The notes: a model not told the origin generated them from the letters alone. DNA of 64,000 bases from Kaistia defluvii (GCF_026343955.1 NZ_JAPKNI010000001.1:124001-188000), one strand, 5' to 3'. Shown: positions 8,406-18,156, numbered from the stretch's first letter. Program-made: numbers and translations.

Positions 8406-8536
8406 AAGCCCCTCACCCCGACCCTCTCCCGCCACGCGGGAGAGGGGGCGCGCCGGACCACGCGGCGTCCGTCGAGCCCCACCGGCCGAAAAGCCCTCTC
8501 CCGCGCGCGGAAGAGGGTTGGGTGAGGGTCTTGCTT
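8406..8536. repeat. Palindromic intergenic element, copy B
   Basis: The left arm begins AAGCCCCTCACCCCGACCC and contains CTCTCCCGCCACGCGGGAGAG; the right arm contains CCCTCTCCCGCGCGCGG and ends GGTGAGGGTCTTGC. It has the same architecture as the element at 4818-4944 with a different spacer. It sits between opgG and the secreted hypothetical protein. Confidence 0.82.
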
Positions 8537-8607
8537 TCTATGCGGTAAGCAAAAGGCCCGCCGGAGCGACCGGCGGGCCATTGTCTTCACACGAGAACCG
8601 GCCGGGA

Positions 8608-10215
8608 TCAGGCCTTGTCGCCGTGGCCGTTGGCGGGGAAGAACTGGTAGAGCCAGGTTTCGGTCAGCGCCGCGCCGTCCTTGTCGCGGACGAACATCCG
8701 CATGTCGATCGGCTCGCTGCCATGCGCCATCAGGTCGAAGAAGACGCGATAAACGCCCTTCTCCCCGGCAACGACGGGATAGGCGTCGGAGAGCGTGACA
8801 TTGCCGCGCGAGACGGTGATGTCGGCCTTGCCGTCGCCGCGCTTCAGATCGGCCACCTTGGGGCCGGTGAAATCGACGACGAAGCGCACCGCGCCCTCGG
8901 GACGCGGCTGGCCGGGAATGCCGCCGACGCCGTGATAGGTCGACTGCACGCGGCCGAGATCGGTCGGGTTCGGCTCGTCGCTATCCCAATAGAGCTTGTA
9001 GCCGAAATCGAGCGGACGCCCGGCCAGCACAGGCTCGGTCGGCACCCAGTAGACGACGATGTTGTCGTCGATCTCGCGATCGGTCGGGATCTCGACGAGC
9101 TGGACGGCGCCCTTGCCCCATTGGCCCTTCGGCTCGACCCAGACGCTGGGGCGGCGGTCGTAGAACACGCCGTCGTCCTGGAAATGGTCGAAGTTGCGGT
9201 CGCGCTGCAGGAAGCCGAAGCCGCGCGGATCCTTGTCCTGGAAGCTGTTGGTCATGACGCTGGGCGGATTGTTGAGCGGACGCCAGATGCGCTCGCCCGT
9301 GCCGGTCCACATGCCGAGGCCGTCGCTGTCATGCACTTCCGGGCGCCAGTCGATCGCCTGGCGGCGCATGGTCTCGGAATACCAGTACATCGAGGTCAGC
9401 GGCGCGACGCCGAGGCGCGCGATCTGCCGGCGCGGGAACAGCTTGCAGTCGATGTCCATCACCACGCCCTTGGTGACGGGGTCCTTGGTGCAATCCATCC
9501 GGTAGGCGCCGGTCAGACTCGGGCCGTCGAGCAGGCAATAGACGATGACGCGGCCATCCTGGCCGAGCACGCGCTCCAGCCAGAAGCCGGTGAAGCGCGG
9601 GAACTCCTCCGGCTCCGGCATGGCGGTGTTGACGGCGATGCCGCGCGCCGAAAGGCCGTACTGGTCCTGGGAGCCGGACGAGCGGAAATAGGAGGCGCCG
9701 AGGAAGGCGAGCCAGTCGCTGGTCTGCGACGGCATCTCGATGCGGAAGCCGGCAAAGCCGATATCGTCCGGCAGGGCGCGGGCCGGATGGCCCTCGGGCA
9801 TGTCGAAGGCGCTGCGGCGATAGAGGATTTCGCGCGACTGGCCGTCATCCACGACATGGACCGAGGCCGGTTCCTGGAAATACTTGCCGAGATGGAAGAG
9901 CTGGATCGGATCGCCGCCCTTGCCATCGGCCCAGAGCGCATGGTCCCGACGAAACACGATGCTCTGGAAATTGTCATAGTCGATCTTGTCGAGGATATCG
10001 CCATGCGGCGACCGGTCGACGACGAAGGGGCGGCTCGCCTTGTCGGCGGCCAGTTCCTTGATGCGATCGAAGGAGAAGGGCTCGGGCGGCCCAAGAACCA
10101 GGCCGGCATCCTCGGCCGAGGCCGCCGCCGAAGCGTGGCCGGCACCGGAAAGGGAAACTGCGGCAAAGGCCGACAGGAAAGTCAGCATTGCGTCTCGACG
10201 CGTCGGTTGGACCAT
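8608..10215 (-). CDS. opgG: Periplasmic glucan biosynthesis protein (OpgG/OpgD family)
   Basis: The 535-residue product matches the MdoG family that shapes or releases osmoregulated periplasmic glucans. The N-terminus TRRDAMLTFLSAFAAVSLSG has paired arginines and a hydrophobic core, so export may be by the Tat route, as for OpgD. Family segments include FSFDRIKELAADKASRPF, YFQEPASVHVV, SMYWYSETMRRQAIDWRPEVHDSDGL and FGFLQRDRNFDHFQD. The start at 10215 was chosen because it gives a compact signal; ATGs up to 33 codons upstream are possible. No opgH is adjacent. OpgG and OpgD cannot be separated by eye. Confidence 0.87.
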   Translation of the reverse strand: MVQPTRRDAMLTFLSAFAAVSLSGAGHASAAASAEDAGLVLGPPEPFSFDRIKELAADKASRPFVVDRSPHGDILDKIDYDNFQSIVFRRDHALWADGKGGDPIQLFHLGKYFQEPASVHVVDDGQSREILYRRSAFDMPEGHPARALPDDIGFAGFRIEMPSQTSDWLAFLGASYFRSSGSQDQYGLSARGIAVNTAMPEPEEFPRFTGFWLERVLGQDGRVIVYCLLDGPSLTGAYRMDCTKDPVTKGVVMDIDCKLFPRRQIARLGVAPLTSMYWYSETMRRQAIDWRPEVHDSDGLGMWTGTGERIWRPLNNPPSVMTNSFQDKDPRGFGFLQRDRNFDHFQDDGVFYDRRPSVWVEPKGQWGKGAVQLVEIPTDREIDDNIVVYWVPTEPVLAGRPLDFGYKLYWDSDEPNPTDLGRVQSTYHGVGGIPGQPRPEGAVRFVVDFTGPKVADLKRGDGKADITVSRGNVTLSDAYPVVAGEKGVYRVFFDLMAHGSEPIDMRMFVRDKDGAALTETWLYQFFPANGHGDKA

Positions 10216-10411
10216 GTCCGCTCTCATCATGAAAAGATCGCGGCGCATTCCAGCAAGGCGCCGCAAAACCACAATCGGATAGCACGGTTCCGCAGCGTTG
10301 CGCAGGGTTGCCATCGCGCCGGACCGATCTATTCAGACTATCCCGCACAGACAAGACCACATCGTGGCGAAAAGCCGGGCCATGTTCTTGGGCCGGCCCG
10401 ACATGTTCTGC

Positions 10412-11350
10412 TCAGCCGGGCGGCAATGCCCCGATCACGACGGGCGTCGCGCCCGGCGCCAGCCGGTCCCAATCCGCCATCTGGTTGCGAAACCAGGTCC
10501 CCTGCCGCTTGGCGTAGCGGCGCGTTTCCATCTTGGCCCGCCCGATCGCCTCGTCGAGCGGGAGTTCGCCGGCAAGGTGGGCGCCGAATTCGCGAACGCC
10601 GATCGCCTTCATCGCCGGCAGCGCCGGATCGAGGCCGAGCGCCAGCAGCGCCTGCGCCTCGGCCATGCCGCCGCGCGCGACCATGATGTCGAAACGCCGG
10701 CCGATCCGCGCATAGAGCTCGGCCCGCTCCGGCTCGAGCACGATGCGACGCACCGCCCCGGCCTCGACCAGCGGCGGCGCGCCGGTCGCCTGCTGCCAGG
10801 CGCCGATCGTCCGGCCGGTCGCCTCCACCACCTCCAGCGCGCGGACCACGCGGGTGCGGTCGAGCGGCGCGAGCCGCGCCGCGCTTTCCGGATCGCGCGT
10901 TTCAAGCGCCGCATGCAACGCGGGCACGCCTTCGGCATCGGCACGCGCCTCGATCGCGGCGCGAAGCTCGGCGGGAATCGGCGGGATCGCGGAAAGGCCT
11001 TCGGTCAGCGCCTTGAAATAGAGCCCGGTGCCGCCGACGACGATCGGCAGCTGCCCGTCCTCCCAGGCCGCTTCCAGCGCGATCTTCGCATCCTCGCGCC
11101 AGCGCGCCACCGAATAGCGCTCGCTGGCCGCGACATGGCCATAGAGCCGATGCGGCGCCTGCGCTTCCTCCTCCGCGTCGGGACGGGCGGAGAGAATGCG
11201 CAGCTCGCGGTAGACCTGCATCGAATCGGCATTGATGACGACGCCGCCCTGCGCCCGCGCCAGCTCGATCGCCAGCGCCGACTTGCCGCTCGCGGTTGGC
11301 CCGGCTATCAGGACAGCAGGTTTCCTCGTCGCAAAGTTCAGGTTCCCCAT
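10412..11350 (-). CDS. miaA: tRNA dimethylallyltransferase
   Basis: The 312-residue enzyme transfers a dimethylallyl group to A37 of tRNAs reading UNN codons. The P-loop LIAGPTASGKSALA (near residue 20), the DSMQVYRELRIL motif, the substrate segment VVGGTGLYFKAL and the C-terminal YAKRQGTWFRNQ are all present. The start codon at 11350 overlaps the divergent serB start by two bases (CATG); the upstream frame to 11680 is antisense to serB and was rejected. Length is typical of the family. Confidence 0.95.
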   Translation of the reverse strand: MGNLNFATRKPAVLIAGPTASGKSALAIELARAQGGVVINADSMQVYRELRILSARPDAEEEAQAPHRLYGHVAASERYSVARWREDAKIALEAAWEDGQLPIVVGGTGLYFKALTEGLSAIPPIPAELRAAIEARADAEGVPALHAALETRDPESAARLAPLDRTRVVRALEVVEATGRTIGAWQQATGAPPLVEAGAVRRIVLEPERAELYARIGRRFDIMVARGGMAEAQALLALGLDPALPAMKAIGVREFGAHLAGELPLDEAIGRAKMETRRYAKRQGTWFRNQMADWDRLAPGATPVVIGALPPG

Positions 11351-12256
11351 GCCGTCCGATACCGCTCCGTTCGAATACGTCGCCACGTTCATAGCACGGC
11401 CCGAACACGCGGCATCGCTTTCGGAGGTTGTGGATGAGGCGGCGGGCCTGCCGGGCGCCGGCCGGCCGGACTGGCTCGGCGATGGCGAGGCCTGCGACAT
11501 CCCCCTGCCTGCCACCGAAGACAGCCTCGGCGCCATCCGGGACGACCTGTTCCAGATGATCGATGGGCGCCCCGTCGATGTGGTGACGCAGCCCGTCACC
11601 GGACGGCGCAAGAAGCTGCTGATCGCCGACATGGATTCGACCATGATCGGCCAGGAATGCATCGACGAGCTCGCCGACATGGCGGGGCTGAAGCCCTATG
11701 TCGCCGCGATCACCGAGCGCGCCATGCGCGGCGAGATCGCCTTCGAGCCGGCCCTGCGCGAGCGCGTCGGCCTGCTGAAGGGCCTGCCGCTCTCCGTCAT
11801 CGACACGGTGCTGGCCGAGCGCATCCAGCTGATGCCGGGCGGCCCGGCGCTGATCCGCACCATGAAGGCCGCCGGCGCCTACGCCGCCCTGGTTTCGGGC
11901 GGGTTCACGCTGTTCACCGGCCCGGTAGCGGCGCAGATCGGCTTCGACGAGAACCGCGCCAATATCCTGAACCACGAGGACGGCGTGCTGACCGGGACGG
12001 TCGAGGAGCCGATCCTCGGCCAGGAAGCCAAGCTGTCGGCGCTGATGGACCTCGCCCGCCGCTTCTCGCTGTCGAAGCACGAGACGCTGGCAGTCGGCGA
12101 TGGCGCCAATGACCTCGCCATGATCCGCGCCGCCGGTCTCGGCGTCGCCTATCATGCCAAGCCCAAGGTCGCCGCCGAGGCTGCCGCCCGGATCGACCAT
12201 AACGACCTCACCGCCCTGCTCTACGCCCAGGGCTATCGCAAAAGCGAATTCGCCGG

Positions 12257-12260
<4 letters not shown>
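11349..12260 (+). CDS. serB: Phosphoserine phosphatase
   Basis: The 303-residue HAD-family enzyme catalyses the last step of serine synthesis. HAD motif I is DMDSTMIGQECIDELAD, motif II SGGFTLFTG and motif IV GDGANDLAMI, followed by GVAYHAKPKV; an N-terminal accessory domain of about 80 residues precedes them. The ATG at 11349 overlaps the miaA ATG head to head. Its stop overlaps the next ATG (ATGA at 12257), so a downstream GNAT gene was translationally coupled before it broke. Confidence 0.95.
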
Positions 12261-12808
<548 letters not shown>

Positions 12809-12817
12809 AGGGCGGAA

Positions 12818-12966
12818 AGCCCCTCACCCAGCCCTCTCCCGCAAGCAGTAGAGGAACTCGTCGGACCCGGCCTCCTCCATCGAGTCCATACCGGCCAAAT
12901 AGGCGAAGCAGCCCTCCAAAAGCCCTCGCCCGCGTGTGGGAGAGGGTTGGGTGAGGATCTTGCTTT
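12818..12966. repeat. Palindromic intergenic element, copy C
   Basis: The left arm begins AAGCCCCTCACCC and the right arm ends GGGTTGGGTGAGGATCTTGC, as in copies A and B. The left inner hairpin is degraded (GCAAGCAGTAGAGG). It occupies most of the gap between the GNAT pseudogene and degP. Confidence 0.78.
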
Positions 12967-13002
12967 GATCCGCTGGCGGAATGCTGAGAAGGGACGACGC
13001 CC

Positions 13003-13025
13003 TTCACCTCTCCCGAAGGAGAGGC
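13003..13025. repeat. Short hairpin of the CCTCTCC family, near degP 3' end
   Basis: CCTCTCC-CGAA-GGAGAGG forms a 7-bp stem just past the degP stop. It resembles the perfect hairpin at 35166-35190. It may act as an mRNA 3'-end stabiliser; there is no T-run for intrinsic termination on either strand. Confidence 0.6.
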
Positions 13026-13034
13026 GACAAGCGG

Positions 13035-14528
13035 CTACTCGTCCAGCTTCAACGGCACGAAACGCAGCTCACCCGCGGTGTTGGCGATCAGGAACAGAGC
13101 CGATTTGCGGCCGTCCTTCTTCAGCGCGTCGATGCGCGTGGAGATATCGGAGGGCTTCGAGACCGGCTCCTGCGACACCTCGACGATCACCTCGCCAGCC
13201 GCGATCCCCTTTTCCGCTGCAGAACTGCCGACCCCGACATCGGTCACCACCACACCCTTCACCTCCGGGGCGATCGAATACTGCTTGCGCAGATCCGGGG
13301 TCAGTTCCGACAGCGTCAGGCCGAGCAACTCGGTCACCGCAGGCTTGGGCGGCTCGATCGGCGTCGTGGTCTGCTTCTCCTCGGTCTTCGCAACGTCCTC
13401 GGTCAGGCGGCCGACCTTGACCTTGAGGGTGGTCTGCTTGCCCTTCCGGATCACGACGAGATCGACGACCTTGTCGATGTCGGCATCCGCGACCAGACGC
13501 GGCAGGTCGCGCATCTCGCCCACCGGCTTGCCATCGAAGGAAACGACGACGTCGCCCGGTTCGACACCGGCCTCCGCCGCAGGGCCCTTCTCCGTCACGC
13601 CGGCCACCAGCGCGCCGCGCGCCGGGCCCATGCCGAGACTTTCGGCGATCTCGTCCGTCACCTGCTGGATGCGCACGCCAAGCCAGCCCCGCCGCGTCTC
13701 GCCATACTGGCGGATCTGGTCGACCACATGCACGGCCGCGTCCGAGGGAATGGCGAAGCCGATGCCGATCGAGCCGCCCGAAGGCGAAATGATCGCGGTG
13801 TTGATGCCGATGATCTCGCCAAGCTCATTGAACAGCGGGCCACCCGAATTGCCCCGGTTGATGGCGGCGTCGGTCTGGATGAAATTGTCGTAAGGACCGG
13901 AATTGATGTCGCGGTTGCGCGCCGAGACAATACCGGTGGTCACGGTGCCGCCGAGGCCGAACGGATTGCCGATCGCCATCACCCAGTCGCCGACCCGCAT
14001 CTTGTCGGAATCGCCGAATTTCAGCGCCTTGAGGGGCTTGGCAGCCGTCGGCTTCACCTGCAGGACGGCGATGTCCGTCTTTTCATCGCGACCGATCAGG
14101 GTCGCGGTCAGCTTCGAGCCATCGTTGAAGTTGGCGATGATTTCGTCGGCGCCATCGATGACGTGATTGTTGGTGATGATGACGCCGGACGCGTCGATGA
14201 CGAAGCCGGAGCCGAGCGACTGCACCTTGCGCGGGGGCGCGTTGGTGGTGCCGTCCTTCTGCTTGTTGAAGAACTCGTCGAAGAATTCCTGGAACGGCGA
14301 ACCTTCGGGGGCCTGGGGTGCGGGAATGCCGCGCGCGCCCTCCACGGTCTGCGATGTCGAGATATTGACGACGGAATCAACCAGACCGGCGGCGAGGTCC
14401 GCCACCGAATCCGGCCCTTGCTCGGCCCAGGCGGGCGGGGCGAAGGTCGCGGGTGCCGCAGCCGTCAGGAACGCGCCCAGCGTGGCCGCAAGGCACAGGC
14501 GATAGGTCTTCATTTTGGCCGCGGCCAT
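13035..14528 (-). CDS. degP: Periplasmic serine protease, Do/DegP (HtrA) family
   Basis: The 497-residue protease/chaperone degrades misfolded envelope proteins. A signal peptide (LCLAATLGAFLTAAAPATFA) leads into a trypsin-like domain with the triad His (TNNHVIDGADE), Asp (KTDIAVLQV) and Ser (NRGNSGGPLFN). Two PDZ domains follow, the first near GWLGVRIQQVTDEIAESLGM and the second near LLGLTLSELTPDLRKQY. The ATG at 14528 has AGGAGAG at good distance. It lies downstream of hflKC-DUF2065, a conserved alphaproteobacterial order that groups membrane quality-control genes. Confidence 0.94.
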   Translation of the reverse strand: MAAAKMKTYRLCLAATLGAFLTAAAPATFAPPAWAEQGPDSVADLAAGLVDSVVNISTSQTVEGARGIPAPQAPEGSPFQEFFDEFFNKQKDGTTNAPPRKVQSLGSGFVIDASGVIITNNHVIDGADEIIANFNDGSKLTATLIGRDEKTDIAVLQVKPTAAKPLKALKFGDSDKMRVGDWVMAIGNPFGLGGTVTTGIVSARNRDINSGPYDNFIQTDAAINRGNSGGPLFNELGEIIGINTAIISPSGGSIGIGFAIPSDAAVHVVDQIRQYGETRRGWLGVRIQQVTDEIAESLGMGPARGALVAGVTEKGPAAEAGVEPGDVVVSFDGKPVGEMRDLPRLVADADIDKVVDLVVIRKGKQTTLKVKVGRLTEDVAKTEEKQTTTPIEPPKPAVTELLGLTLSELTPDLRKQYSIAPEVKGVVVTDVGVGSSAAEKGIAAGEVIVEVSQEPVSKPSDISTRIDALKKDGRKSALFLIANTAGELRFVPLKLDE

Positions 14529-14613
14529 CTGCATCTCTCCTCTGGCGTCATCGTCGAGCCTGGCACGACGGCGACTTCGATACATCTAGCGCACGGCGCT
14601 TCTGCGCCGAGTG

Positions 14614-14799
14614 TCAATTCCGCGCGAGCCATACTATGGCAACCCCGAGGGCAAGCGCCACAAGCCCGCATCCCCGCAGTGCAGAGTCTGATGCGGCAAT
14701 GCCTTGCCGCATCAGGATTTTCGCAAGGACCGGCGCCAACGCGTAGAACGCGCCCTCGATGACGAGGACGAGTCCCAGCGCGGTGACGAACGCCGTCAA
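14614..14799 (-). CDS. DUF2065 small membrane protein
   Basis: The 61-residue protein has two hydrophobic helices (about residues 3-25 and 43-58) separated by ILMRQGIAASDSALRGCG, matching the DUF2065 family often found beside hflC. The start is TTG at 14799, overlapping the hflC stop by 4 bases (TTGA), which implies translational coupling. Its function is unknown; the context suggests a role with the HflKC/FtsH membrane protease complex. Confidence 0.83.
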   Translation of the reverse strand: MTAFVTALGLVLVIEGAFYALAPVLAKILMRQGIAASDSALRGCGLVALALGVAIVWLARN

Positions 14800-15821
14800 G
14801 GCGTTGTGTCAGACGCTGCATCGGCCGGAGCCGGAGTAGCAGGACCAGCCTCCGCCGCCTCCGGCGCTGGCGACACTGGCGTTGCATCCGCAGCGGGAGC
14901 CGAGACCGGCGCCGGCTTGCCGGGCGTGCTCCGCTCGGGCACCGGCAGAGCGTTGCCGCTCGGGTCGGTCAGGTAGCGGAAGAAGGGCGACGTCGGCGAG
15001 ATCACCATCCGCGTCGTGCCGGCCTTCATGCCGTCCTGGTAGGCCTGCATCGAGCGGTAGAACGAGAAGAAGTCCGGATCCTGCTCGAAGGCGCCCGCGA
15101 AGATGCGGTTGCGCTCGGCGTCGCCGTCACCCTTGATCTCGTCGGCGCGCTGGTTGGCCTCGGCCACGATCACCGTTGCCTGCCTGTCGGCCTGGGCCCG
15201 GATGGTCTTGGCGGCCTGCTCGCCCTGCGCACGGATGTCCGTCGCTTCGCGCTGGCGCTCCGTCTGCATGCGCTGATAGACAGCCTGGCTGTTTTCCGGC
15301 GGCAGATCGGCGCGACGGATGCGAACGTCGACGACGTCAACGCCGAGGCTTCGTCCTTCGCGGTTCACCTGGTCGGTGATCTGGGCCATCAGCGGTGCAC
15401 GGCCTTCGCGCACGATGCTGGCGAATTCCATCTGGCCGGCGGCGCCGCGAATGGCGGAATTCAGCACCACCGCCAGACGCGATTCCGCGACCGGGATCGA
15501 GCCGGCAGCCTGGAAGAACAGCAGCGGATCGACGATCTTGTAGCGTCCGAACGCGTCCATCACGAGCCGCTTCTGGTCGCGGGCGATCACTTCGATCGGC
15601 GGCGATTCGATGTCGAGCAGACGCTTGTCCAGCATCACGACATTGTCGATCAGCGGGATCTTGGCGTAGAGGCCGGGAGTGGTCACGACGCGAACCGGAT
15701 TGCCGAAGCGCAGCACCAGGGCCTGGTGGGTCTGATCGACGATGAAGAGGCCCGAATAGGCGACAATCGCGACGATGATGACGATGACGAGGCCAAGCCC
15801 GCCGAAAATACGACCGATCAC
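14796..15821 (-). CDS. hflC: HflC, SPFH/prohibitin-family regulator of FtsH
   Basis: The 341-residue protein has an N-terminal membrane anchor (IFGGLGLVIVIIVAIVAYSG), the SPFH domain (VDQTHQALVLRFGNPVRVV) and a long helical region (about 180-270). With HflK it forms the large membrane cage around FtsH. The C-terminus carries an Ala/Pro-rich tail of about 50 residues (VSAPAADATPVSPAPEAAEA) beyond the usual family end. The start overlaps the hflK stop by 4 bases (ATGA). Confidence 0.95.
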   Translation of the reverse strand: MIGRIFGGLGLVIVIIVAIVAYSGLFIVDQTHQALVLRFGNPVRVVTTPGLYAKIPLIDNVVMLDKRLLDIESPPIEVIARDQKRLVMDAFGRYKIVDPLLFFQAAGSIPVAESRLAVVLNSAIRGAAGQMEFASIVREGRAPLMAQITDQVNREGRSLGVDVVDVRIRRADLPPENSQAVYQRMQTERQREATDIRAQGEQAAKTIRAQADRQATVIVAEANQRADEIKGDGDAERNRIFAGAFEQDPDFFSFYRSMQAYQDGMKAGTTRMVISPTSPFFRYLTDPSGNALPVPERSTPGKPAPVSAPAADATPVSPAPEAAEAGPATPAPADAASDTTP

Positions 15822-16945
15822 TGCGAGCCTCCCTGCTTGGCGGTAGGAGGCGCGCCCTGCAGCGCAGGCAACGGCATGTACGGCACCACGCCACTCCCCT
15901 TCTCGTCGACGATGATCTTGTCCATGTCGGCGAAGACGCCGGAAAGCGTATCCAGATAGATTCGCTCGCGCGTGACGGCGGGCGCCGCCTTGTAGGACTC
16001 ATAGACCTTCACGAAACGATCGGCCTGACCCTTGGCTTCGGCGATGATCTGGTCGCGATAGGCGTTGGCGGCTTCCTCGATCTGCGAGGCCTGCCCGCGC
16101 GCGCCCGGGATGATCCGGTTGGCGTAGGTCTTGGCTTCGTTCTGCACGCGGTCCTGATCCTGCTCGGCCGCCTGAACGTCGCGGAACGAGTCGATGACCT
16201 CGGCCGGCGGTCCGACGTTGAGAAGCTGAACCTGCGTGACGAGAATACCGGCGCCATACTGGTTGAGCTTGTTCTGCATCAGTTCCTGGGCCGAAGCCTG
16301 GATGCCGAGACGCTCTTCGGTCAGCACGCGCTGGATGTCCGAACGGCCGATGATCTCGCGCATGACGCTTTCCGCCGTCGCCTTGACCGTACCTTCGGGA
16401 TTCTGGACGTTGAACAGATACTTGCTGGCGTCGTTGATGACCCAGAATACGGAGAAATCGACGTCGACGATGTTCTCGTCGCCGGTCAGCATCAGGCTTT
16501 CCTGCGGAACGTCGCGGCCATTTGCGCCGGTGTTCCGATCGTCCTGAATCGTGCCGACCGTGGTCCGGTTCACACGCGTGACCTGCGGCGTGTACACGGC
16601 TTCGATCGGATAAGGCAGGCGGAAGTTCAGGCCGGGAGGAGCGCTGCGCTGGTACTGGCCGAAACGCAGGACGACGCCCTGCTCGTCCGGCTCGACGCGG
16701 AAGGTGAAGAAATTATAGCCCAGGAAGGCCACGACCACCGCCAGGATGGCGACGAAGAGCACGGGATTGAAACCGCTGCCCGAACCGCCACGGCCCGGCA
16801 GAACCTGTTTCAGCTTGTCCTGGCTACGGCGAAGGAGTTCCTCGAGATCTGGCGGATTCGGACCATTGCCACGCGGGCCCTGACCCCAGGGACCGCCGTT
16901 GCCGCCACCTTTCCATCCGCCGCCCGTCTGGTTGCTCCAGGGCAT
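15818..16945 (-). CDS. hflK: HflK, SPFH/prohibitin-family regulator of FtsH
   Basis: From the ATG at 16945 (AAGGAG about 6 bases upstream) the product has 375 residues. A Gly/Asn/Pro-rich N-terminus (NQTGGGWKGGGNGGPWGQGP) precedes one membrane segment (FNPVLFVAILAVVVAFLGYN) and the SPFH domain (EPDEQGVVLRFGQYQ). It pairs with HflC. The longer frame to 17077 has no ribosome site and was trimmed. First gene of the hflK-hflC-DUF2065-degP run. Confidence 0.95.
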   Translation of the reverse strand: MPWSNQTGGGWKGGGNGGPWGQGPRGNGPNPPDLEELLRRSQDKLKQVLPGRGGSGSGFNPVLFVAILAVVVAFLGYNFFTFRVEPDEQGVVLRFGQYQRSAPPGLNFRLPYPIEAVYTPQVTRVNRTTVGTIQDDRNTGANGRDVPQESLMLTGDENIVDVDFSVFWVINDASKYLFNVQNPEGTVKATAESVMREIIGRSDIQRVLTEERLGIQASAQELMQNKLNQYGAGILVTQVQLLNVGPPAEVIDSFRDVQAAEQDQDRVQNEAKTYANRIIPGARGQASQIEEAANAYRDQIIAEAKGQADRFVKVYESYKAAPAVTRERIYLDTLSGVFADMDKIIVDEKGSGVVPYMPLPALQGAPPTAKQGGSQ

Positions 16946-17092
16946 CTTCGCTCCTTCATTGTGTAACAATAGGGAAGGCGTACCTGCCCCCGCCCATCGA
17001 AGCAAGAGAAGCCCCGGATATGCGGCCTCGCAGGGCCTCAGCCGGCTGGAAGTGGTGTGCCGGCGTCGCGCTTTCAACTTCCGTGCGGCCGT

Positions 17093-17629
17093 TTATCCAC
17101 GACGTCGTTGATAGATGGTAAAGCGGGTCGCCGCCGTATCCGACGCCCCGGCCGGCACGGCCTCGGAGGAGACGATCTCCCAGACGGCAGGATCGAGGGC
17201 CGGGAAGTGGGTGTCGCCGGCGGGCTCCGCATCGACATGGGTGATGTAGAGACGATCGGCGCGGTCGAGCAAGGCGCGGTAGATCTCGCCGCCGCCGATC
17301 ACCATCGCTTCGGTTTCGGTTTCGGCTTCGGTCCCCACCTCCGCCGCCGCGCCGGCGGCGATGGCCGCCTCCAGCGCCGCGTCCAGCGTCGGCACGGTGA
17401 CCACGCCCTGCGGCCCGAAAGCCTTGTCGCGGGTCAGCACGATATTGACCCGGTTGGGCAGGGGCCGGCCGATCGAGGCGAAGGTCCTGCGGCCCATGAT
17501 TACCGGCTTGCCGGTCGTCAGCGCCTTGAAGCGCTTGAGGTCGGTCGACAGCTTCCACGGCATGTCGCCGTCCTGGCCGATGACCCCGTTGCTGGCGACC
17601 GCCGCGATGATCGAGAGCCGCAACGTCAT
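17093..17629 (-). CDS. folA: Dihydrofolate reductase
   Basis: The 178-residue enzyme reduces dihydrofolate with NADPH. Family marks are LSIIAAVASNGVIGQDGDMPW (active-site Trp/Pro; Asp in the substrate helix KLSTDLKRF), IMGRRTFASIGRPLPNR and MVIGGGEIYRALL. A run of alternating Glu/Thr/Ala (TEAETETEA), encoded by four hexamer repeats at 17309-17332, lengthens the loop before VIGGGEIY. The ATG overlaps the upstream stop (ATGA), so it is coupled to the yqhA-like gene. Together with thyA nearby it completes the thymidylate cycle. Confidence 0.95.
   Translation of the reverse strand: MTLRLSIIAAVASNGVIGQDGDMPWKLSTDLKRFKALTTGKPVIMGRRTFASIGRPLPNRVNIVLTRDKAFGPQGVVTVPTLDAALEAAIAAGAAAEVGTEAETETEAMVIGGGEIYRALLDRADRLYITHVDAEPAGDTHFPALDPAVWEIVSSEAVPAGASDTAATRFTIYQRRRG
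17309..17332. repeat. Hexanucleotide tandem repeat inside folA
   Basis: Four 6-base units (plus strand CTTCGG/TTTCGG) in tandem encode alternating Glu with Thr or Ala. Unit number changes would keep the frame. Confidence 0.75.
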
Positions 17630-18156
17630 TTCGCCTTCGGCAGAACCGCCTCCTTGGCCGTCTTCGGTCCGGCGGAGATGCGGTCGACCAGCGCCAGCAG
17701 CAGGGCCGACACCACAAAGGTCATGTGCAGGATGGTCGACCACATGATCTTGTCGTTCGTATATTCGTTGGCGTTCAGGAACACCTGCAGCAGGTGGATC
17801 GACGAGATCGCGACGATGGACGACGCCACCTTGATCTTCAGGCTGCCGGAATCGAGCTTGCCGAGCCAGGAAAGGTCGTGGTTGGCGGAGTCGAAGCGGC
17901 TGACGTAATTCTCGTAGGACGAGATCATCACCATGACCACGAGGCTGGCGACCAGCGCCGCGTCGATCAGGCCGAGCATGGCCAGGATCATGTCAGATTC
18001 ATCGTAGACAAAGACGTTGAGCGCGACTTTCCAGAACTTGGCCACGAAGGACAGCGCATAGAGCACCAGGGCCGCGCCAAGGCCGCCATAGAAGATCACC
18101 AACAGCCAGCGGGCCGACATGATGATCTTTTCGATGGAGTTTTCGAGGGATTTCAA
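17626..18156 (-). CDS. UPF0114 (YqhA-like) inner-membrane protein
   Basis: The 176-residue protein aligns by eye with E. coli YqhA: SARWLLVIFYGGLGAALVLY, SDMILAMLGLIDAALVASLV, SYENYVSRFD, LGKLDSGSLKIKVASSIVAI and SSIHLLQVFL. Four membrane helices are visible. No ATG fits; a TTG at 18156 with GGAG 10 bases upstream gives the family's usual length and start (LKSLENSIEKIIMSARW). The stop overlaps folA. The biochemical role is unknown. Confidence 0.87.
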   Translation of the reverse strand: MKSLENSIEKIIMSARWLLVIFYGGLGAALVLYALSFVAKFWKVALNVFVYDESDMILAMLGLIDAALVASLVVMVMISSYENYVSRFDSANHDLSWLGKLDSGSLKIKVASSIVAISSIHLLQVFLNANEYTNDKIMWSTILHMTFVVSALLLALVDRISAGPKTAKEAVLPKAK

